64,000 nucleotides of DNA from the NCBI GenBank assembly GCA_026712715.1, contig JAPOPW010000023.1, forward strand, positions 161,993-225,992. Reading direction: 5' to 3'. The first letter of the stretch is position 1. The number at the start of each line of letters is the position of its first letter. The position numbers and the translations under genes were made by a program. The stretch comes from Immundisolibacterales bacterium. GTDB lineage: Bacteria; Pseudomonadota; Gammaproteobacteria; HK1. The notes beneath the pieces were generated by a model. It ran no database searches. It was not told where the DNA came from and saw nothing but the letters and a program-made list of their open reading frames with translations. Below, piece after piece: positions 26,747 to 35,573 of this stretch.

Positions 26747-27703
26747 ATGAATCCGCCAGGCGCGGCCCCTGCGCGCCGCTCGCGTTTCCGACGCGCGCAG
26801 GGCGTCGCGTTCACCCTCACCGGCGCCTCGCTCCTCAGTCTTGCCGGTGTCACGCTTCGCCACATGGAGTCGGCGAGCGGTTGGCAGATCCTCTTCTACC
26901 GTTCGGGAACGTTCTTCGTCGTGGTCGTTCTCTACCTGGTGATCCGATATCGCTCCCGGGTGGCGGCCGCATTCCTCCAGGTGGGCACGCCCGGGCTCGT
27001 CGTCGCGTTCAGCCTGGGTCTCGGATCGGCGGGCTACGTGTTCGCGCTGCTCCTCACCACGGTCGCGAACGCGCTCTTCATCATGAGCGCCGCGCCGCTG
27101 TTGACCGCGCTCCTCGGCTGGCTCGTGCTGCGCGAGCGGGTGCGGCCCGCGACGTGGGCGGCGATGACGGTCGCGCTCACGGGGATCGCGCTCATGGTCG
27201 CCAACGGGGTCCAGAGCGGGCGGCTCCTCGGCAACATCGTCGCGTTCGGCCCGACCCTGAGCTTCGCCCTCATGATCGTGGCGCTCCGCAAGGCCGGCGA
27301 CCGCGACATGATCCCCGCCATCTGCCTTGCCGGGCTGGTGGGGGCGGGACTCGGGCTGGGGATGGCGGAAAGCCTCGTCGTATCGCGTCACGACCTCCTG
27401 CTCTGCCTCTTTCTCGGCGTCGTCCAGTACACGGGCGGGTTCGTGCTTCTCGCGCTCGGCGCGCGATTCCTGCCGGCGGCCGAGGTGGCCCTCCTCGCGA
27501 TGGCCGAGATCGTGCTCGCGCCCATCTGGGTCTGGATCGGGGTCGGCGAGATCCCGGCCCTCCTCACCGTGGTGGGCGGTACCGTCGTCGTGTTCGCGGT
27601 GGTGGCGCAGGCGCTGATGGGCCTGCGAACGCAGGGAGTCGGTGAGCCGCCCGCGGACGCTCTTCCGATCCGACCCGGCCCCCCCGGCTCGAAAGTCCGG
27701 TGA
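26747..27703 (+). CDS. EamA-family (DMT) transporter
   Basis: 318 residues; the ATG at 26747 is preferred over 26639 because the added segment is Pro/Gly-rich and non-family. Ten helices in two EamA repeats, e.g. VANALFIMSAAPLLTALLGWLVLRERV ending repeat one and LPAAEVALLAMAEIVLAPIWVWIGVGE in repeat two. Probably an exporter of amino acids or other small metabolites. It follows the MFS gene in the same direction after 178 bases; co-transcription is possible but not shown. Confidence 0.75.
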   Translation: MNPPGAAPARRSRFRRAQGVAFTLTGASLLSLAGVTLRHMESASGWQILFYRSGTFFVVVVLYLVIRYRSRVAAAFLQVGTPGLVVAFSLGLGSAGYVFALLLTTVANALFIMSAAPLLTALLGWLVLRERVRPATWAAMTVALTGIALMVANGVQSGRLLGNIVAFGPTLSFALMIVALRKAGDRDMIPAICLAGLVGAGLGLGMAESLVVSRHDLLLCLFLGVVQYTGGFVLLALGARFLPAAEVALLAMAEIVLAPIWVWIGVGEIPALLTVVGGTVVVFAVVAQALMGLRTQGVGEPPADALPIRPGPPGSKVR

Positions 27704-27791
27704 TGACCTGCCGAGGTATCTCCAATTCCGTCGGAGAGTCGCTCGGGTGGGTTCGTTTCCGTGGACGCCGCATCGGTCGTGCGGATATGCT

Positions 27792-27821
27792 TCGCGTCGC
27801 GTCGCGTCGCGTCGCGCCGCG
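27792..27821 (+). repeat. Pentanucleotide repeat (TCGCG)x5 plus one variant
   Basis: Five perfect copies of tcgcg from 27792 to 27816 followed by ccgcg. It lies 28 bases upstream of the probable start of the coiled-coil gene (27850), between promoter-length positions, and could change spacing or expression by slipped-strand copy-number changes. It may also be coincidental low-complexity GC sequence. Confidence 0.7.
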
Positions 27822-27849
27822 AGTTCGAGGGGGAGCACAGGAGGGCACC

Positions 27850-28185
27850 ATGGAAGTCCTGTCGCAGGAGACCATCGCGATCCTCGCGGTGGGCGCGGTC
27901 ATCGCCGGGTTCTTCTGGAGTCTGCACCGGGACCTGGCCGGCCTTCGCGACCGAATCTCGCGGTTGGAAGGTTTGTTCGAGGGGCTGCGCGACTCGGTCG
28001 CAAGGCTGCACGAGTCAGTCTCGGAGCTGCGCAGTTCGGTCACCGGATTGCAAGGCTCGGTCGCCGCGGTGCAGAGCTCGGTCACCGCGCTGCATGGATC
28101 GGTCTCCGGCGTGCGAGACTCGGTCAGCCGCCTCGGACAGCGGGTCGACAATCGGTTCCCGCCACCGCCCGCCGCGGACGACTAG
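27850..28185 (+). CDS. Small membrane-anchored coiled-coil protein, function unknown
   Basis: 111 residues from the ATG at 27850 (earlier in-frame ATGs at 27700 and 27790 give an Arg-rich, unlikely N-terminus; the first overlaps the EamA stop). One membrane helix near residues 8-20 (IAILAVGAVIAGFFW) is followed by a regular heptad pattern of seven-residue units with Leu/Val core and Ser, such as LRDSVAR LHESVSE LRSSVTG LQGSVAA. The pattern predicts a parallel coiled coil of about 75 residues, then a Pro-rich end. Similar short anchored coiled coils are often annotated as hypothetical. No enzymatic motif. Confidence 0.6.
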   Translation: MEVLSQETIAILAVGAVIAGFFWSLHRDLAGLRDRISRLEGLFEGLRDSVARLHESVSELRSSVTGLQGSVAAVQSSVTALHGSVSGVRDSVSRLGQRVDNRFPPPPAADD

Positions 28186-28213
28186 CCCACGCGGGGACCA
28201 ATCGGGAACCAGG

Positions 28214-29344
28214 TCATTCGGTGAGGACGAGAGTGTCGCCGGGGCGCCAGCTCACGAAGCGGGGTGCCCCCCGTTCGATTCGGATCGGACCGCGGTCGGA
28301 GTTGGGAACGGTCGCCGCGAGGCGCAGCCCCTTGTCCGTGACCAGGAAGAGGTGGGTCTCGCTCCCGTAGTACGCGAAGTCCTCGACCGTCGCCTCGAAC
28401 GAGAACTGCGCATCGGGGCGGGTGTGGCTCAGGCGGACCTTCTCCGGCCGGACCGCGACCCCGACTGCTCCGCGCACCGGTTCGGCGTGGGGAATGCGCA
28501 GCGCACCCAGGCCGGGAACCTCCAGGGTGAGCTCGCCGCTCCCGGCCGCGCGCACCGTCCCCTCGAACAGGTTCACCTTGCCGATGAAGTCCGCCACGAA
28601 CCGGCAGTTGGGGTATTCGTACAGGGTCGCCGGCTCCGCGACCTGGCGCACCCGTCCCCGCTCCATGACCGCGATCCGGTCCGCCATCGACAGCGCTTCG
28701 TCCTGGTCGTGGGTGACGAAGACGAACGTGATCCCGACTGCGATCCGCAGGTTGACGAGCTCGAGTCGCATCGCCTCGCGGAGCTTGGCGTCGAGGGCCG
28801 AGAGCGGCTCGTCGAGGAGCAGCACCCGCGGTCGCTTCACCAGGGCCCGGGCGAGCGCGACCCGCTGGCGCTGCCCGCCCGAGAGCTGATCGGGCTTGCG
28901 CGCGCCGAGACCGTCCAGGCGAACGAGCCCGAGCGCCTCGCGCACCCGTTCCCGTCGCTCCGCCGCCGGCACCCCCGTGACCCTGAGGCCGTAGGCGACG
29001 TTGTCGGACACGCTCATGTGCGGAAAGACCGCGTACGACTGGAACACCATGTTGACCGGCCGCCGGTTCGGCGGCATTCCGGCGACGTCGGACCCGTCGA
29101 TGCGGATCGCTCCGGCGGTCGGAGTCTCGAAGCCGGCGAGCATCCGAAGGAGCGTCGTCTTGCCGCATCCCGACGGGCCGAGGAGGGCGAAGAGCTCCCC
29201 TTCCGGTATCTCGAGATCGACCGAATCGACGGCCGGCTCGCCGGCGCCGAAGCGCTTGGTGACGCCCCGGATCTCGATGATGGGTTGCGCGGAGGCGGCA
29301 CCACGGTCGGTTCCGTTCCCGATTCCGTGCCGGCCCCGCGTCAT
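28214..29344 (-). CDS. potA: Polyamine ABC transporter ATP-binding protein (PotA-like)
   Basis: 376 residues from the ATG at 29344, which overlaps the potC stop (ATGA). Walker A GPSGCGKTT, Q-loop MVFQSYAVFPHMSV, signature LSGGQRQRVALARAL, Walker B LLLDEPLSALDA, switch FVTHDQDEA, then a C-terminal TOBE domain (VAVRPEKVRLS). With PotB, PotC and PotD it makes a spermidine/putrescine-type importer, and the linked puuA-like and aminotransferase genes support a polyamine substrate. It ends the six-gene minus-strand operon. Confidence 0.83.
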   Translation of the reverse strand: MTRGRHGIGNGTDRGAASAQPIIEIRGVTKRFGAGEPAVDSVDLEIPEGELFALLGPSGCGKTTLLRMLAGFETPTAGAIRIDGSDVAGMPPNRRPVNMVFQSYAVFPHMSVSDNVAYGLRVTGVPAAERRERVREALGLVRLDGLGARKPDQLSGGQRQRVALARALVKRPRVLLLDEPLSALDAKLREAMRLELVNLRIAVGITFVFVTHDQDEALSMADRIAVMERGRVRQVAEPATLYEYPNCRFVADFIGKVNLFEGTVRAAGSGELTLEVPGLGALRIPHAEPVRGAVGVAVRPEKVRLSHTRPDAQFSFEATVEDFAYYGSETHLFLVTDKGLRLAATVPNSDRGPIRIERGAPRFVSWRPGDTLVLTE

Positions 29345-30225
29345 CCGTCCGCGCTGCCCGCTTCTGTTACACCGCCGGACCCGTCGGCGCGTCGTGCCGC
29401 CGTCCGTCCCTGCATCCAGAGCGCGACGCTCGTGATGACGAGGGTGATCGCGATGAGGATAGTCGACGCCGCGTTGACCTCCGGGGTCACGGAGAACCGG
29501 ACCATCGAGTAGACCTTGACCGGGAAGGTCACCGTGTCCGGTCCCGAGGTGAAGAAGGTGATGACGAAGTCGTCGAGCGAGAGGGTGAAGGCGAGCAGGG
29601 CGCCGGCGACGAGACCGGGCGACATCCAGGGCACGAGCACGTCCCGGAACGCCTGCCACTCCGACGCGCCGAGATCGCGTGCCGCCTCGTCGAGCTCGCG
29701 GTTGAAGCTCGCGAGCCGGGCGCGGACCACCACCGCGACGAAGGGGAAGCTGAACGAGATGTGGGCGATGGTGATCGCCCCCAGGTTGAGCGGCCAGGGC
29801 AGGCCGGTCGGCCAGCCGATCCGTGCGAAGAACACGAGCATCGCCACCCCCATGCAGATCTCGGGGATGACGATGGGCAGGGCCATCGCCGCCTCGTGCG
29901 GCCCCTTGAACGGAAAGCGGAATCGCCACAGGGCGACTGCCGCGAGGGTGCCGAGCACCGTGCTCGCGAGGGTGCTCGCGAAGGCGATGGTGAGCGAATT
30001 GGTGAACGCCTCCAGGAGCGAGTCGTTGTTCCACGCCTTCTCGTAGTACTTGAGGGTGAACCCTCTCCACACGATGTTGCGGCGGCTGTCGTTGAAGCTG
30101 AACGCGACGAGGGTGGCGATGGGGGCGTAGAGGAAGACGAACGTCGCGAGCAGGGTGAGGCGCATCCACGCCCGCCGCCCGTATTCGAGCGGACCGGGCG
30201 GGGGGCGCCGGGTCGTCGCGCTCAC
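29341..30225 (-). CDS. potC: Polyamine ABC transporter permease (PotC-like)
   Basis: 294 residues from the GTG at 30225, overlapping the potB stop (GTGA). Six membrane segments; PotC-type landmarks are FSFNDSRRNIVWRGFTLKYYEKAW, an EAA loop DEAARDLGASEWQAFRDVLVPWMSPG, and SLDDFVITFFTSGPDTVTFPVKVYSMVR. The frame is open upstream into potB only as an alternative frame. Forms the channel with PotB. Confidence 0.84.
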   Translation of the reverse strand: MSATTRRPPPGPLEYGRRAWMRLTLLATFVFLYAPIATLVAFSFNDSRRNIVWRGFTLKYYEKAWNNDSLLEAFTNSLTIAFASTLASTVLGTLAAVALWRFRFPFKGPHEAAMALPIVIPEICMGVAMLVFFARIGWPTGLPWPLNLGAITIAHISFSFPFVAVVVRARLASFNRELDEAARDLGASEWQAFRDVLVPWMSPGLVAGALLAFTLSLDDFVITFFTSGPDTVTFPVKVYSMVRFSVTPEVNAASTILIAITLVITSVALWMQGRTAARRADGSGGVTEAGSADG

Positions 30226-31142
30226 GCCGCCTCCATCGCGGAGCGGCCGCGGCTCGTCACCGCGCGGAGCGCGAGCGCGAAGAACGTGACGTACATCAGA
30301 ATGAACGAGAGGGCGGCCCCGAACGGCCAGTCGTTCGCCGACTTGAACTGCCGCTCGATGACGTTCGCGATCATCTGGCTGTCCGTGCCCCCGAGAAGAT
30401 CCGGAGTGAGGAACGACCCGAGGGCCGGGATGAAGGTGATGATGACGCCGGAGACGATCCCGGGGAGGGCGAGCGGCACGACGACCGACGCGAACGTCCG
30501 GATCTGGCCCGCCCCGAGGTCGAGGCTCGCCTCGAGGTACGAGCGGTCGAGCCGGTCGAGCGCCGCGTAGAGGGGCAGCACCATGAAGGGAAGGTGCACG
30601 TAGACGAGCCCGAAGACGACCGCGGTGTTGTTGTAGAGCATCTGGAACGGCTCGAAGCGCTCGCCGACGAGCTGGAGGTCTCCGAGACCCACCCACCCGA
30701 GGGCCGCGTTCGTCTTCTCCCACACCCACTCGGCGGTGAAGTTGACGTACCCGCGGGTCCGCAGCACCGCGATGAGCGCGTAGGTCCGGATGAGGAGGTT
30801 CGTCCAGAAGGGAAGGATGGTGAGGAGGAGCAGGATCGGTTTCCAGCGCGACGGCGCGAACGTGATCGCGATCGCGACGGGGAAGCCGACCGCGAGGCAG
30901 ATGAGGGTGGTGAGCGCCGCGAACCAGAAGGACTTCGCGAAGATCCGGAGGTAGAGGGGATCGAGGGCGCGGACGTAGTTCTCGAGGGTTCCGTTGATCG
31001 CGATCTCGACGAGCCCGCGCTTCTCGCCGAAGCTGAAGCCCCAAACGAGGGCGAGGGGAGCGAGGAAGAAGAGGACGAGCCAGGCCGTCGGCGGCGTGAA
31101 GAACGTCCAGAAGACCCGGCGATTCGTCCGCCAGCCCTCCAT
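30222..31142 (-). CDS. potB: Polyamine ABC transporter permease (PotB-like)
   Basis: 306 residues, six membrane segments; PotB-type features are FFTPPTAWLVLFFLAPLALVWGFSF, LLLTILPFWTNLLIRTYA and the EAA loop EASLDLGAGQIRTFASVVVPLALPG, followed by FIPALGSFLTPDLLGG. Starts 83 bases after potD; overlaps potC by four bases. Confidence 0.84.
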   Translation of the reverse strand: MEGWRTNRRVFWTFFTPPTAWLVLFFLAPLALVWGFSFGEKRGLVEIAINGTLENYVRALDPLYLRIFAKSFWFAALTTLICLAVGFPVAIAITFAPSRWKPILLLLTILPFWTNLLIRTYALIAVLRTRGYVNFTAEWVWEKTNAALGWVGLGDLQLVGERFEPFQMLYNNTAVVFGLVYVHLPFMVLPLYAALDRLDRSYLEASLDLGAGQIRTFASVVVPLALPGIVSGVIITFIPALGSFLTPDLLGGTDSQMIANVIERQFKSANDWPFGAALSFILMYVTFFALALRAVTSRGRSAMEAA

Positions 31143-31225
31143 CGCGGTCTATCGGCGCGTTTGCGGTGCGAGGGCCGGCGAACGGGCGGCTCGACCGCCC
31201 GTCGCCGCGCCCCCCCTGGCGCGTG

Positions 31226-32302
31226 TCACCCGGCCTGGATGCGGGTCCAGGTCTCGTCGATGAGCCGCTGGTGCTCCTCGCCCAGGTACTTGTCCGTCTC
31301 CGAGATCTCGACCACCGACGGAGGTGGGAATATGGCCGGGTTGTCGAGGTACTCCGCGGACAGGTGCTGCTTCGCCGCCTCGTTCGGGGTTGCGTAGTAG
31401 ATGAAGTCCGCAATCGCCGCGCCCACCTCGGCGTCGAGGATGAAGTCGATGAACCGGTGGGCGTTCTCGGGGTGCGGCGCGCCTTTCGGGATCGCGAGGG
31501 TGTCCTCCCAGAGCAGCCCGCCCTCCTTCGGGACGGAATAGCCGATGTCGTCGTCCTCGGCCATTACCTGGAGGATGTCCCCGTTCCACTCCATGGTGAG
31601 GTCGACCTCGCCCGAAATGAGGAGATCCTGGCCGTTGTCCTCGGCGAACGCCTTGATGTGGGGCTTTTGCCGGATGACGAGCTCCTCCACCTCCTTGATG
31701 CGGGCCGGATCGGTCTCGTTGTACGAGTACCCGAGGTACTTGAGCCCGATGCCGACGATGGTGCTGCCGTCGCCGAGCATCGCGATGCGCCCGGAGTACT
31801 CGTCCGACTCGTAGAGGTGCTTCCAGCTATCCGGGGTCGCGCTGACCCTCGATTTCCGGTACCCGATGCCGATGGTGCCCCACATGTAGGGCAGGCTGTG
31901 CCTGCGCCCCGGGTCGAAGGCCGCGTCGCGGAACACCGGGGTGATGTTCGCGATGTTCGGGATCTTCGAGTGGTCGAGCGGCTCCAGCATGCCGGCCGTG
32001 ATCATTCGTTCCACGTAGTCGTTGGTCGGGACGATCACGTCGTAGCCCGGGTTGCCCTCCTTGAGCTTGGCGAAGAGCTCGTCGTTGTCGGCGAAGAGGT
32101 CCATCTTGACCTCGATCCCGCTGGCGGCCTTGAAATCGTCGAGCGTGGTCTCGCCGATGTACGTGTCCCAGTTGTAGAAGTTGAGCTTCGCCTCCTCGGC
32201 CGACCAGCCGAGCCTCGGGACGATGGTGAGTCCGGCCGCGGCGGCGCCGGCCCCGGCGAGGAGGGAGCGGCGGGACAGTCTCTTTCGCATCGTTCGGTTC
32301 AT
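31226..32302 (-). CDS. potD: Polyamine-binding periplasmic protein (PotD/PotF-like)
   Basis: 358 residues. N-terminus MNRTMRKRLSRRSLLAGAG has a twin-arginine (SRRSLLAG) Tat-like signal followed by an Ala-rich segment, cleavage near WSAEE. The mature chain begins LNFYNWDTYIGETTLDDFKAASGIEVKMDLFADNDELFAKL, the classical PotD/PotF start, and has PYMWGTIGIGYRKS and a late GAPHPENAHRFIDFILD, both family hallmarks. Follows the aminotransferase gene after 220 bases. Confidence 0.85.
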   Translation of the reverse strand: MNRTMRKRLSRRSLLAGAGAAAAGLTIVPRLGWSAEEAKLNFYNWDTYIGETTLDDFKAASGIEVKMDLFADNDELFAKLKEGNPGYDVIVPTNDYVERMITAGMLEPLDHSKIPNIANITPVFRDAAFDPGRRHSLPYMWGTIGIGYRKSRVSATPDSWKHLYESDEYSGRIAMLGDGSTIVGIGLKYLGYSYNETDPARIKEVEELVIRQKPHIKAFAEDNGQDLLISGEVDLTMEWNGDILQVMAEDDDIGYSVPKEGGLLWEDTLAIPKGAPHPENAHRFIDFILDAEVGAAIADFIYYATPNEAAKQHLSAEYLDNPAIFPPPSVVEISETDKYLGEEHQRLIDETWTRIQAG

Positions 32303-32522
32303 CGGGGATCTCCTCGAAGGTTTCCGCGGATGGTTCTTCTCGCGGCGCGGTTCGTCAAGGCGATGTTCCGCGCCGCGCACCGGCGCACGATTATCAGTGA
32401 GCCCCGCCGGAGGCGCCAGCCGCCCGGGCCCCGCATGCGGTCCGTTCGTCGCCTTCGCGCGCGGCGGCCGGTTCCGGTGGCCGGGGCAGCCGGCCCGCCG
32501 CCCGCCCCGGCGTGCCGCCCCC

Positions 32523-33947
32523 TCAGCCGGAACCGGCACTGGTCGCGCCCGCGAGTCCGCCCGGGCGCGCGATCGTGTCCAGGGTCTCGTCGAGCGAGCG
32601 ACGCGCCTTCTCGACGACTTCGTCGATCTCGCTCCGGGTGATGACGAGGGGAGGCGAGAGGACCATGCTCTCCGCGACCGAGCGCATCACGAGTCCGTTC
32701 GCGAAGCAGCGGTCGCGGCACAGGGCCCCGACGTCGCCCTCCGGCTCGAAGCGTTTCCGGGTCTCGGGGTCCTCGGCGAGCTGGAGCGTCGCGAGCATGC
32801 CGGCTCCGCGCACCTCGCCGACGAGCGGGTGGTCGGCGAGCGCGCGCACCTTCGCCTGGAAGTACGGCACGGTGTGTTCCGCGCAGCGCTCGACGATGCG
32901 CTCCTCGCGCAGGATCCGGATGTTCTCGAGGGCCACCGCGCACGCGACCGGGTGCCCCGAATAGGTGAAGCCGTGGAAGAACTCCCCGCCCCGGCCGACG
33001 AGGACCTCGGCAATCCGGTCGTGCACCATGACTCCGCCGATCGGCAGGTAGCCGGACGAGAGACCCTTCGCGATCGGCATGAGGTCGGGGTCGAGCCCGT
33101 AGTACTCGGTGCCGAACCAGGGGCCGGTGCGCCCGAACCCGCAGATCACCTCGTCGGCGACGAGCAGCACCCCGTGCTCGCGGCAGATCCGGGCGACCTC
33201 CGGCCAGTAGGTGTCCGGCGGCACGATGACCCCGCCGGCGCCCTGGATCGGCTCCGCGATGAACGCCGCCACCCGTTCCGGTCCGAGCGCGAGGATCCGC
33301 TCTTCGACGGCGCGTGCCGCGGTGAGCCCGAACTCCTCCGGCGTCTCGTCGCCCCCCAGCTTGTACCAGTAGGGCTCCATCACGTGCTCGATCCCGGGGA
33401 TGGGAAGGCCGCCCTGGCCGTGCATGGTCTTCAGCCCGCCGAGGCTCGCCGAGCCCATGGTGCTGCCGTGATAGGCGTTGTCGCGGGAGAGGATGACGCT
33501 TCGCTCCGGCTGGCCCAGCAGGTCGAAGTAGCGGCGCACCATCCGGATAACGGTATCGTTCGCCTCCGACCCCGAGTTGGTGAAGAAGACGTGTGCGAAG
33601 CCGGGCGGGGTCACCTCGGCGAGGACCCGGCCGAGCTCCGCGGCGGGCGGATGCGTGGTCTGGAAGAAGGTGTTGTAGTAGGGCAGCTCCTCCATCTGCC
33701 GCGCTGCGGCCTCGGCGAGCTCCCGCCGGCCGTAGCCGACGTTCACGCACCACAGGCCCGCCATCGCGTCGATGAGGCGCCGCCCGTCCGAGTCCCAGAG
33801 GTGGACGCCCTCGGCGCGGACGATGACCCGCGGCCCGCCCTTCGCGTTGAGCGCGCCGTGGTCGGTGAACGGATGGAAGTGGTGGCGGGTGTCGAGGACC
33901 CGCAGATCGTTCGGCGCCGCTTCGGTCGCGGCCTGGCTCATCGCCAT
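32523..33947 (-). CDS. spuC: Class III aminotransferase, putrescine-pyruvate type (SpuC-like)
   Basis: 474 residues. PLP-fold features: the FTNSGSEANDTVIRMVRRY cofactor-phosphate region, AYHGSTMGSASLGG, the EPIQGAGGVIVPPDTYW loop, DEVICGFGRTG and the Schiff-base Lys in PIAKGLSSGYLPIGG. The family (omega-amino acid/polyamine:pyruvate aminotransferases) moves the terminal amino group to pyruvate. Forty-nine bases behind the puuA-like gene and before potD, so a role in polyamine degradation is the best reading; beta-alanine or other omega-amines are alternatives. Confidence 0.8.
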   Translation of the reverse strand: MAMSQAATEAAPNDLRVLDTRHHFHPFTDHGALNAKGGPRVIVRAEGVHLWDSDGRRLIDAMAGLWCVNVGYGRRELAEAAARQMEELPYYNTFFQTTHPPAAELGRVLAEVTPPGFAHVFFTNSGSEANDTVIRMVRRYFDLLGQPERSVILSRDNAYHGSTMGSASLGGLKTMHGQGGLPIPGIEHVMEPYWYKLGGDETPEEFGLTAARAVEERILALGPERVAAFIAEPIQGAGGVIVPPDTYWPEVARICREHGVLLVADEVICGFGRTGPWFGTEYYGLDPDLMPIAKGLSSGYLPIGGVMVHDRIAEVLVGRGGEFFHGFTYSGHPVACAVALENIRILREERIVERCAEHTVPYFQAKVRALADHPLVGEVRGAGMLATLQLAEDPETRKRFEPEGDVGALCRDRCFANGLVMRSVAESMVLSPPLVITRSEIDEVVEKARRSLDETLDTIARPGGLAGATSAGSG

Positions 33948-33996
33948 GGACTTCTCCTCTTTCCGGCTGGTTCGGGCGAGTTGACGCGACCCGCCC

Positions 33997-35343
33997 TCAT
34001 ACGTTGCGGAGCAGGAACTCCCGCTCCCACGAGCTGATGACCTGCTGGAATGCGCTCAGCTCGCAGTCCTTCACCGCGCCGTAGGCGGCGGTGAACCGCT
34101 TGCCGAGCACGCCGACGAGCGGCGCGCACTCGCGCAGCAGCCGCAGCGACTCGCCGAGGCTGAGCGGGAGCTCGTAGGGCATCGTGTACGCGCTCCCTTC
34201 GATTGCCGGGGTCGGCTCGATCCCCTCCGTCATGCCGATGTAGCCGCAGGCGAGCGAAGCGGCGATCGCGAGATAGGGGTTCGCATCGGCGCCCGCGACC
34301 CGGTTCTCGACCCGGGTCGCGGCCGGTTCGCCGAGCGGGACCCGGAGGCCCGCGGTGCGGTTGTCGACCCCCCACTGCACGTTGATCGGCGCGGCGAGGT
34401 ACTTCGTGATCCGGCGGTAGGAATTGACGTTCGGGGCGAGGAACGACATCGCGGCCGGAAGGTAGCGCTGGAGCCCCCCGACGTGGGCGCGAAACAGGGC
34501 GGTCATCGCGCCGTCGGGTCCCGCGAACACGTTCGCGCCGGTGCGCGCGTCCACCACGCTCTGGTGGATGTGCATCGCGCTTCCCGGCTCGTGCTCCATC
34601 GGTTTCGCCATGAACGTCGCGTACATGCCATGGCGCATGGCCGCCTCGCGCACGGTGCGCTTGAACAGGAATGCCTGGTCGGCGAGGTCGAGCGGGTCGC
34701 CGTGGGAGAGGTTTATCTCGAGCTGGGCGGCGCCCGCCTCGTGGCTCAGGGTCCCGAGCTCGATCTCCTGCGCCTCGCAGAAGTCGTAGACGTCGTCGAT
34801 GAGCGGGTCGTACTCGTTCAGGACGTCGATCCCGAAGGACTGGCGGCCGCGCTCCGCCTGCCCGGACCGCCCCACCGGCGGCTCGAGCGGATAGTCCGGA
34901 TCGGCGTTGCGCTTGACCAGGTAGAACTCGAGCTCGGGGGCGACGACGGGACGCCAGCCGCGGTCGCGATAGAGGTCGAGGACCCGGCGCAGGACGAACC
35001 GCGACGTGGTCGCGACCGGTGTGCCGTCCGCGTGAAAGCAGTCGTGGATGACTTGCGCGGTCGGGTCCGCCGCCCAGGGGACGAGACGGATCGAGCTCTC
35101 GTCGGCCCGCAGCACCATGTCGCGGTCCGAGGGGTCGACCGCGCTCCAGTCCTCGGGGAAGTCGCCGGTCACGGTCTGCAGCACGAGCGCTTCGGGAAGG
35201 TTGAGGCCGAGTGCCCGGCAGTAGGCCGCGACGGGCATGAGCTTGCCGCGGGCGACGCCGGCCATGTCCGGCATCAGGGCCTCGACCTCGGTGATCGCGT
35301 GCTCCCGGCACCAGCGTTCGATGGGGCTCTCGGTGGAGGTCAT
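33997..35343 (-). CDS. puuA: Glutamine synthetase-family gamma-glutamylpolyamine synthetase (PuuA/SpuI-like)
   Basis: 448 residues. GS-family ATP-grasp-free catalytic motifs: VAPELEFYLVKR, GAAQLEINLSHGDPL, HEPGSAMHIHQSV and GLRVPLGEPAATRVENRVAGADANPYLA. The lack of a long insertion and the genetic setting (aminotransferase and pot transporter) favour gamma-glutamylputrescine synthetase over ordinary glutamine synthetase. It is the first gene of the minus-strand polyamine unit and is divergent from the molybdopterin oxidoreductase, with 230 bases between the two starts. Confidence 0.8.
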   Translation of the reverse strand: MTSTESPIERWCREHAITEVEALMPDMAGVARGKLMPVAAYCRALGLNLPEALVLQTVTGDFPEDWSAVDPSDRDMVLRADESSIRLVPWAADPTAQVIHDCFHADGTPVATTSRFVLRRVLDLYRDRGWRPVVAPELEFYLVKRNADPDYPLEPPVGRSGQAERGRQSFGIDVLNEYDPLIDDVYDFCEAQEIELGTLSHEAGAAQLEINLSHGDPLDLADQAFLFKRTVREAAMRHGMYATFMAKPMEHEPGSAMHIHQSVVDARTGANVFAGPDGAMTALFRAHVGGLQRYLPAAMSFLAPNVNSYRRITKYLAAPINVQWGVDNRTAGLRVPLGEPAATRVENRVAGADANPYLAIAASLACGYIGMTEGIEPTPAIEGSAYTMPYELPLSLGESLRLLRECAPLVGVLGKRFTAAYGAVKDCELSAFQQVISSWEREFLLRNV

Positions 35344-35573
35344 GCGGTGCGCGACGGGTTCCCGGATGCCCCGGAACCGGGGCGGACGTGGTGCGGTCGG
35401 GGGGGATCGTGCCGGAATCGGCGGCGTTTCGCCACGGAACCCCGCGATTCGGTACGGGGCGCCGCCGCGGCGAGTTCCGGGGTGCCACGGTGCGCTTGCG
35501 GGTCTCGGGCATTGCGTGGCCGGCGTGCGTCGGGCAGCATCCGGAAGTCCGCAACGATCGGAGGAGCATCGCA

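Noticed and set aside
27950..28160. Regular short repeats that at first look like a CRISPR or minisatellite
   Set aside because: Units are 21 bases, with no unique spacers, and correspond to heptads of a coiled-coil protein.
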